Positions 55,911-60,604 of a stretch of DNA of 60,604 nucleotides are shown piece by piece. The notes below the pieces were generated by a model that made no database searches, was not told where the DNA came from, and saw only the letters and a program-made list of their open reading frames with translations. How positions within the stretch are numbered: position 1 is the stretch's first letter; each line of letters begins with the position of its first letter. The stretch spans positions 1-60,604 of the forward strand of contig CAKZXZ010000060.1 in the NCBI GenBank assembly GCA_937883775.1, in the 5' to 3' direction. Source of the stretch: an uncultured Paracoccaceae bacterium (lineage in GTDB: Bacteria; Pseudomonadota; Alphaproteobacteria; Rhodobacterales; Rhodobacteraceae). Made by a program: the position numbers and the translations under genes.

Positions 55911-55950
55911 GCCCCTTCGCTTTTCCCAAATATCCCCGCCGGAGGCCCTT
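55911..55950. repeat. Dispersed intergenic repeat, copy 4 (minus orientation)
   Basis: Read on the minus strand: AAGGGCCTCCGGCGGGGATA, then TTTGGGAAAAGCGAAGGGGC. Shares the GGATATTT core and purine-rich tail with the copies at 6577, 18391 and 22037. It lies between convergent genes. Confidence 0.7.
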
Positions 55951-56020
55951 GTCGCGCGCGGGTTTGCGCAGCAAAGCCGCGCGTGGCGATTGCCAAAGGC
56001 AAGCGCAATCCCTCTTATTT

Positions 56021-56079
56021 CATAAGAAAAAGGCGGCCCGTTTCCGGAACCGCCTTTCCCATTGGTCGAGCAGACCAAT
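56021..56079 (-). terminator. Terminator and second hairpin after the 56083 gene
   Basis: AAAGGCGG (56029-56036) pairs with CCGCCTTT (56050-56057), and on the minus strand TTTTTCTTAT follows. Closer to the gene, ATTGGTC-GAGCA-GACCAAT (56061-56079) is a second perfect seven-pair hairpin. Confidence 0.85.
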
Positions 56080-56082
56080 CTC

Positions 56083-58098
56083 TTATTCGCCAGCAATCCT
56101 TGCGTTGGGACGAAAGCGTGTCTCTTCCGAAACAACGAATTGTCCCCGGTTGAGCTTGTTGATCTTGCCTTCGCGCAACAGCTGTCCAAATGAACGCAAG
56201 CCATCCTCGCGCGAAAATCCGTCCTTGCCTGCAACAGCTGCGGCGCGACGCATGACCTGCGGCCGCGTGAAGTTCTCACGACCCTCGACATAGGCCGTGT
56301 AGGCCGCTGCTGCTTCCAGCAAGTCAGGCAGTTCGCGCGCGCCAGCACTTTCTGCAAACTCGGCGAACCCACCGTCTGTCTCGGCCGCAACTGCAGGCGT
56401 TTTCGAGATCCGGCGCGGACGCACTGGCGCGGCAGAGGCCGCGGGTGCTGCGCTTTCAGTATCCACACGCTGCTCTGCCACCAACTTGAGCGGAGAAGTG
56501 GGGCGGCTCGGACGCACGCGATCTGTTGCGATGGCCGTGGCGCGTTTGGGGCGCACGACTTGTGCCAGGTCTTCGCGGTAGCTTTCGGTCTGGTCTTCGC
56601 TTTCTTCTTCAACGCCGCGCATCTTACGATCCGCCTCTGTTGCTGCAACAGCGGCTTTGAGATGCGAAATCGCTTCGCGCTTGCGACCGCTTTCCGGTGT
56701 CTCAAGCGCATCATTGGTCTTCTCCATGATGCGGTCGATGGCCGGTTCAGGATCATCAAGGCTGGCCAAGATGGCAGCCCCGTCGCGATCCTGCGCATTT
56801 TCTGTTTCGGTGTCGCGGGCAACTTCTGCCAGCTCTGCCATCAGCTCGGCTTCTTCTTCCGGGCTCAAATCGCTGTCATCATCGGCTTCGGTAAAGATCG
56901 AGAGATCCTCATCCTCGGCACCAGCATCGTCTTGAAGGATGTGCGGCGTATCGGTGTCGATCTCATCCACATCCCCCTCAACTGTCTCGGCGACATTGTC
57001 TTCGGCAAGCGCGGCTTCCAGAGCGGCGGATTTCACTTTGAACACGCGACCAGTCGATGTCTCGTCTGCGACCGCCTCTTCGATCTCCAGATCTTCTACC
57101 AACGCCTCTTCGACGGGGTCTTCGGTGATCTCGTCGCGGTTATCGTCGACTTCCTCGATTTCCTCGGGTGCGGCAGGCTCTGCATCGCCCGATATGTCAG
57201 ACATCAGTGCAGATAGATCAATGTCGTCGTCTACTTCGACCGCGTCCTCTGCCTGTGCTTCAAGGTCAGCCGTTTCGACTGGTTCAGCCATGTCCACGTC
57301 GAGCTGTGATGTTTCCATCGCATCGGCATGCTGATCTTCAACAAAGATGCTGTCGTCATTGTCATCACCGGGAGCAACAACCGCACGAATGCGCTGCAAC
57401 TTTGCGGCAATGCTGTCTGCATCGGGATGCATGACAGGTGTCGGTGTGGGGGATGCGACCGGAGCTTCGTCAACCAGGTCAACGTCGATATCAACGTCGG
57501 CGTCATCAAATACATAGTCTGCCACGATGTCGGTATCGGACATCACAGCGCCCAACGGCGCATCCAGGTCAATCGCGTCTTGAACGTCAGGTGTCTCTTC
57601 CGCGATTTCGGTGGCTGTGTCAGGCGTCTCGGCCGTATCCAGCTCTTGTGCGGCACTGTCGTGCTGCACGGGCGCGATTGGTTCTTCTGCAACGACGGGG
57701 GGCTCTGCCGCTTCGGTCTCAACCGCTTTGGTCTCCACCTCTTGGGTCTCAACCTCTGCTGCGGCGTCCGTCTGGGATTGCTCTTCCAGCGGTTGCGGTG
57801 CTGCAGGCGTTTCGGCGGGCTGGCTCAGCGCTGCAGGCGCGGCGTCTGCCGCGCGCAAAACCACGTTCTCGCCATCAAATCGCGCATCCACACGACGCTC
57901 GATCTCACGCTCGGCAATGCGTGCCAGCATGTCTGCATCCGGCGTCGGAGGTTCCGCGCCAAAGTAGCGGTCGTCAGCCGCCAAATCCCTAAAGTACTCC
58001 GCGATGGCTTTCATCGTGGAGAACGAATCGTCGAAACCCTCTAACGTACAAGAGAAAGTTCCGTAGGAGACGGTGAGTATTTTACTCGCACCTACCAT
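56083..58098 (-). CDS. Large acidic protein of unknown function with conserved ends
   Basis: A 671-residue soluble protein. The N-terminal 75 residues (SKILTVSYGTFSCTLEGFDD, then STMKAIAEYFRDLAADDRYF) and the C-terminal 95 (ELPDLLEAAAAYTAYVEG to FRPNARIAGE) look conserved and folded. The C-terminal part, FTRPQVMRRAAAVAGKDGFS then GLRSFGQLLREGKINKL, looks winged-helix-like. Between them about 450 residues are Glu/Asp/Ala/Val-rich and probably disordered. Homologues have at times been labelled CheA-like, but no histidine-kinase motif is visible. Two terminators follow. Confidence 0.75.
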   Translation of the reverse strand: MVGASKILTVSYGTFSCTLEGFDDSFSTMKAIAEYFRDLAADDRYFGAEPPTPDADMLARIAEREIERRVDARFDGENVVLRAADAAPAALSQPAETPAAPQPLEEQSQTDAAAEVETQEVETKAVETEAAEPPVVAEEPIAPVQHDSAAQELDTAETPDTATEIAEETPDVQDAIDLDAPLGAVMSDTDIVADYVFDDADVDIDVDLVDEAPVASPTPTPVMHPDADSIAAKLQRIRAVVAPGDDNDDSIFVEDQHADAMETSQLDVDMAEPVETADLEAQAEDAVEVDDDIDLSALMSDISGDAEPAAPEEIEEVDDNRDEITEDPVEEALVEDLEIEEAVADETSTGRVFKVKSAALEAALAEDNVAETVEGDVDEIDTDTPHILQDDAGAEDEDLSIFTEADDDSDLSPEEEAELMAELAEVARDTETENAQDRDGAAILASLDDPEPAIDRIMEKTNDALETPESGRKREAISHLKAAVAATEADRKMRGVEEESEDQTESYREDLAQVVRPKRATAIATDRVRPSRPTSPLKLVAEQRVDTESAAPAASAAPVRPRRISKTPAVAAETDGGFAEFAESAGARELPDLLEAAAAYTAYVEGRENFTRPQVMRRAAAVAGKDGFSREDGLRSFGQLLREGKINKLNRGQFVVSEETRFRPNARIAGE

Positions 58099-58246
58099 CG
58101 GTCTGCTCGCTTTCTTTCCAGTCCCAGCAACGCCAGTGATACCAGCCTTTGGTTCGCAGAAAGGAACAAAACCAAGATTTTTGCAGTATTATTTCGTGGC
58201 CAAAATGTGGACTGTTTCGAAACACGAAGGTAAAGGCGGCAGCATC

Positions 58247-58918
58247 ATGGTTATTGTTCACTCCCAAGATCCGATCATTTTAGTCGGCGGCGCGCCAATT
58301 GAAAAAGAGATTCTTTTTCAAGCTTTTGCGATGGGCGACCAGATTGTCGCTGCAGACAGCGGTGCGGTCACCGTTCTGAACGCCGGACGCATGCCCGACG
58401 CGGTCATTGGTGATTTCGACAGCCTGCCTGAAACCCACAGCGCCCAAATCCCGTCAGATCGCCTGCATCATGTGCCCGATCAAGACAGTACCGACTTTGA
58501 AAAATGCCTGACCCGGATCCAGACGCCGCTTGTCATTGCAGTGGGTTTTTCCGGTGCCCGGCTGGATCATGAACTGGCGGTCTTTAATACCTTGCTCAGA
58601 ATCGATACCCCGCCATGTCTGATGCTGCGTGGGTCAGAGCTTGCATTCATTGCACCACCCACATTGGTCCTTGATCTGCCTTTGGGCAGCGATATCAGCT
58701 TTTTCCCATTGGCGCCTGTAAAGGTCACGACGTCTGGCGTGCAGTGGCCGCTACATAATGCGTTGATGCAACCTGGTGGTCTGACCAGCACATCGAATAT
58801 CGTGACCGGGCAGGTTTCGCTGGAAGGCCAGACACGCGGGGTACTGGTTACCCTGCCGGTGGCGTCGGTTGCCGAAGTGATCGCGTCGCTTGCCGATCCA
58901 GACGCCGCTCGCGCATGA
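58247..58918 (+). CDS. thiN: Thiamine pyrophosphokinase
   Basis: A 223-residue cytosolic enzyme pyrophosphorylating thiamine to TPP with ATP. The family motifs are ILVGGAPIEKE, IVAADSGAVTVLNAGRMPDA, VIGDFDSLPE and the metal-binding VPDQDSTDFEKCL. The C-terminal beta-sandwich carries the thiamine-site serine region (TSTSNIVTGQVSL). I start it at the ATG at 58247; a longer open frame to 58073 overlaps the divergent gene and lacks support. Its last 71 bases overlap the convergent DMT gene. Confidence 0.88.
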   Translation: MVIVHSQDPIILVGGAPIEKEILFQAFAMGDQIVAADSGAVTVLNAGRMPDAVIGDFDSLPETHSAQIPSDRLHHVPDQDSTDFEKCLTRIQTPLVIAVGFSGARLDHELAVFNTLLRIDTPPCLMLRGSELAFIAPPTLVLDLPLGSDISFFPLAPVKVTTSGVQWPLHNALMQPGGLTSTSNIVTGQVSLEGQTRGVLVTLPVASVAEVIASLADPDAARA

Positions 58919-59780
58919 TAATGTAAAGCCCGGCGCTGATGGTAATGGCGATCCCGATTGCGGCCAAACCATCGGGGAGGTCGCGAAACAGGAAAAGGCC
59001 GATCAAGGTGGCAAACGGGATTTCAAGATACTGCATGGGGGCGAGGGTGGCAGACGGCGCAAAACGCAGCGACCAGGTCATCAGCAAATGTGCCGCCGTC
59101 CCGATCAGCCCCGCGACCATCAAAAGCATGACGGCGCCTGTGTCATCCCAGACCATGATTGCGCTTGGGCTGTCGAGCACAGATGCAATATAAAGGCCGA
59201 TCAGCAGCATCGCTGTTGCCATCGTCCCGCTGACCGCTTGCAAAGTGACGGGGTCGACCTCTTTGGCCATTTGCCGTGTGGTGAGCATAAACAGCGCAAA
59301 GACCACGGCGACCAGCAGCGGCAACAGGGCGGCTGCGCCGACATCAACAAAGTTCGGCTGGATCACCAGAAGAGTGCCGACAAAGCCGACCGCGCAAGCC
59401 GCCAATCGGTGTGGTCCCACTTGTTCGCCCAGAATGAAGCGACCCAGCAGAAGCATGATAAACGGCATGACAAATGCAATCGCGATTGCGTCGGCCAACG
59501 GCAAATAGCGCAGTGATGTGAACATTGCGCCAATCCCGATGATATGCAGAACCGTGCGTTGCACTGTCAGCCGCCAGATGCGGCGACTGAAACGGAGTGA
59601 CTTCGACTGCGCCCAGACGAGGGGCGCCAGAACCACCGCTTGCACGGCAAATCGTGCGATCAGAATTTGCAAGATCGCCATCGTTTCTCCCAAGAGCTTG
59701 GCGATGCCGTCGCCCAAAGGGGCAAGCACGCAAAAACCAAGCATCAACAGGATGCCAAGAAGGGGACGATCAGCGGTCAT
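58848..59780 (-). CDS. EamA/DMT-superfamily transporter
   Basis: A 310-residue inner-membrane protein with ten hydrophobic segments forming two EamA repeats: the first about residues 8-140, the second about 150-285. The repeat ends FVMPFIMLLLGRFILGEQVG and YLEIPFATLIGLFLFRDLPD show the conserved ExxG/ExP motifs. It is of the RhaT/YdcZ-neighbour drug/metabolite type; the substrate is unknown. The 3-prime end overlaps thiN on the opposite strand by 71 bases. Confidence 0.9.
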   Translation of the reverse strand: MTADRPLLGILLMLGFCVLAPLGDGIAKLLGETMAILQILIARFAVQAVVLAPLVWAQSKSLRFSRRIWRLTVQRTVLHIIGIGAMFTSLRYLPLADAIAIAFVMPFIMLLLGRFILGEQVGPHRLAACAVGFVGTLLVIQPNFVDVGAAALLPLLVAVVFALFMLTTRQMAKEVDPVTLQAVSGTMATAMLLIGLYIASVLDSPSAIMVWDDTGAVMLLMVAGLIGTAAHLLMTWSLRFAPSATLAPMQYLEIPFATLIGLFLFRDLPDGLAAIGIAITISAGLYIIMRERRLDRQATRSLRQPTPPAG

Positions 59781-59943
59781 GGCTCTTGTTTAGGTCAGCC
59801 CGCTATCCGTCGCATCCCTTTTATGCGCGAGGGCCGCTTGGGCGTTATCCCGCAAAACGGTGGCTCCTCGCTGAAATGTGAATGGCCTGTCATGGGGGCT
59901 TTCGGCACTACACCTGCAATGAAAAAAACATGAGGCATAGAAG

Positions 59944-60528
59944 ATGACACGTTTGACACGCCGCAGTTTTGTGGGCGCCGGTTTAAGCACTGTTGCTTTG
60001 GCGGCGACCGCTCGCGCTCAGGACACCGAGTTTGAAGCCAATATCAATCCCGACGCGCCCACGACCGCGCCCCGCAACATCTCAAGCTGGGCAACGCAGG
60101 ATTGGCGCAATCATTTCGATGATCTGGGCGTCGCTGCGATTGTCGCCGACACAGTGTCCCGAACACTGCATTACTGGAAGGGCGATGGCACCGATTACCG
60201 TGTCTACCCAACCTCTGTCCCGATGAGCGAAGAACTGACCCGGCGCGGATATACAGAGGTCGTCCGCAAGCGCGTCGGCCCCGACTGGACCCCGACGGCC
60301 AACATGATGGAGCGTGATCCGACGCTGACCTACATGCCGCCGGGTCCCGACAATCCGCTGGGCACGCATGCGATGTACCTGACCTGGCCCGCTTATCTGA
60401 TCCACGGCACCCATGACACGCGCAAGATCGGGCGGCGGTCATCCTCTGGCTGCATCGGTCTTTATAACGAGTTCATTGCCGAACTGTATGAGATCACACC
60501 TATCGGCACGAAAGTCCGGATCGTTTAA
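59944..60528 (+). CDS. L,D-transpeptidase (YkuD), Tat-exported
   Basis: A 194-residue exported enzyme forming 3-3 peptidoglycan crosslinks or anchoring proteins to the wall. The twin-arginine signal TRRSFVGAGLSTVALAATA is followed by a YkuD domain with His154 and Cys170 in YLIHGTHDTRKIGRRSSSGC, the HxxG...SxGC(I)R-like motif, here ending CIGLYN with Gly in place of the usual Arg. Short members with Tat signals are common in Rhodobacterales. A strong terminator follows. Confidence 0.92.
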   Translation: MTRLTRRSFVGAGLSTVALAATARAQDTEFEANINPDAPTTAPRNISSWATQDWRNHFDDLGVAAIVADTVSRTLHYWKGDGTDYRVYPTSVPMSEELTRRGYTEVVRKRVGPDWTPTANMMERDPTLTYMPPGPDNPLGTHAMYLTWPAYLIHGTHDTRKIGRRSSSGCIGLYNEFIAELYEITPIGTKVRIV

Positions 60529-60535
60529 CAAAAAA

Positions 60536-60569
60536 AGCCGGCCCCTGCTGTTGCGGGGACCGGCTTTTT
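60536..60569 (+). terminator. Rho-independent terminator after the L,D-transpeptidase
   Basis: AGCCGG (60536-60541) pairs with CCGGCT (60560-60565), and CCCC with GGGG inside, with one bulged A. TTTTTG follows. The mirrored A run upstream suggests it may also work from the opposite strand. Confidence 0.93.
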
Positions 60570-60604
60570 GTAAGGCGCGTGTTGTGTTATCGCGCTGCGC
60601 GCTC

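Noticed and set aside
55890-56822. 310-residue minus-strand open frame with basic repeats across the end of the acidic protein gene
   Set aside because: Frame-shifted reading of an Asp/Glu-rich gene gives Arg/Gln/Ser-rich text; it also runs through a terminator and a dispersed repeat.
57328-58044. Plus-strand open frame rich in Cys and Gly
   Set aside because: Antisense of the acidic disordered region; low-complexity composition explains it.

Overview
The window looks like chromosomal DNA of a Rhodobacterales (Roseobacter-group) alphaproteobacterium. The evidence is high GC, the family-typical proteins (SdhE behind an XRE regulator, an LdtR-type MarR protein, DUF2842, DUF1194, Hint-domain secreted proteins, the phaZ/phaCPR locus), and dispersed intergenic repeats built around a GGATATTT core. 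I see no rRNA, tRNA, CRISPR array, insertion sequence or phage gene. Coding is dense, and no gap between genes exceeds about 260 bases.

Layout. 1-6545: 5-prime part of parE (runs off the left edge), an unknown hydrolase-like protein, a PPK2 polyphosphate kinase, a DUF1007/NicO nickel-cobalt export pair and a MATE efflux pump. 6635-12498: housekeeping and regulatory genes (aspartate aminotransferase, XRE regulator-sdhE, MarR/LdtR regulator, DUF1194 vWFA protein, glyoxalase I, thyA-folA, cold-shock protein). 12686-15521: an ArsC-like protein facing a bufferin-type RiPP operon read on the minus strand, with a Cys-rich DUF2282 precursor (bufA), an MNIO modification enzyme (bufB), its DUF2063 partner (bufC) and a DoxX membrane protein. 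A hairpin lies between precursor and enzyme genes. 15738-20628: a degenerate Hint-domain protein, thrS, an ABHD10-like hydrolase and a GPH-type sugar/cation symporter. 20688-26416: a catabolic cluster with a HisD paralogue resembling sulfopropanediol dehydrogenase HpsN, two double-SnoaL proteins, an M15-like protein, an SDR and a LacI regulator. 26555-30585: two tandem LysM plus solute-binding proteins, a core MetE-like methyltransferase and an alpha/beta hydrolase.

30790-35240 is the polyhydroxyalkanoate locus: phaZ divergent from phaC-phaP-phaR, with two identical TGC-rich PhaR-type operators before phaP. 35358-36938 holds an unknown membrane-anchored protein and an intact Hint-domain protein. 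37101-47775 is a long minus-strand set: a polar-amino-acid-type ABC transporter, two glutamine-synthetase-like ligases, a class I glutamine amidotransferase, a PuuB-like FAD oxidase, a DegT-type aminotransferase and a class III aminotransferase. Most core members overlap by four bases. Together they suggest uptake of an amine or polyamine and its catabolism through gamma-glutamyl intermediates.

47879-60528: a PhnD-like protein, a TerB-like protein, a Kef-type antiporter, PhzF, pyrG, secG, purA (with a leader that can fold two mutually exclusive ways), DUF2842, a large acidic protein of unknown function, thiamine pyrophosphokinase, a DMT transporter and a Tat-exported L,D-transpeptidase.

The observations most worth a second look are the bufferin operon and its internal hairpin, the purA leader, the mixed gamma-glutamylation operon, the tandem LysM-binding proteins, and the HpsN-like cluster with duplicated SnoaL proteins. 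All functional calls come from reading translated sequence; no database search was run.
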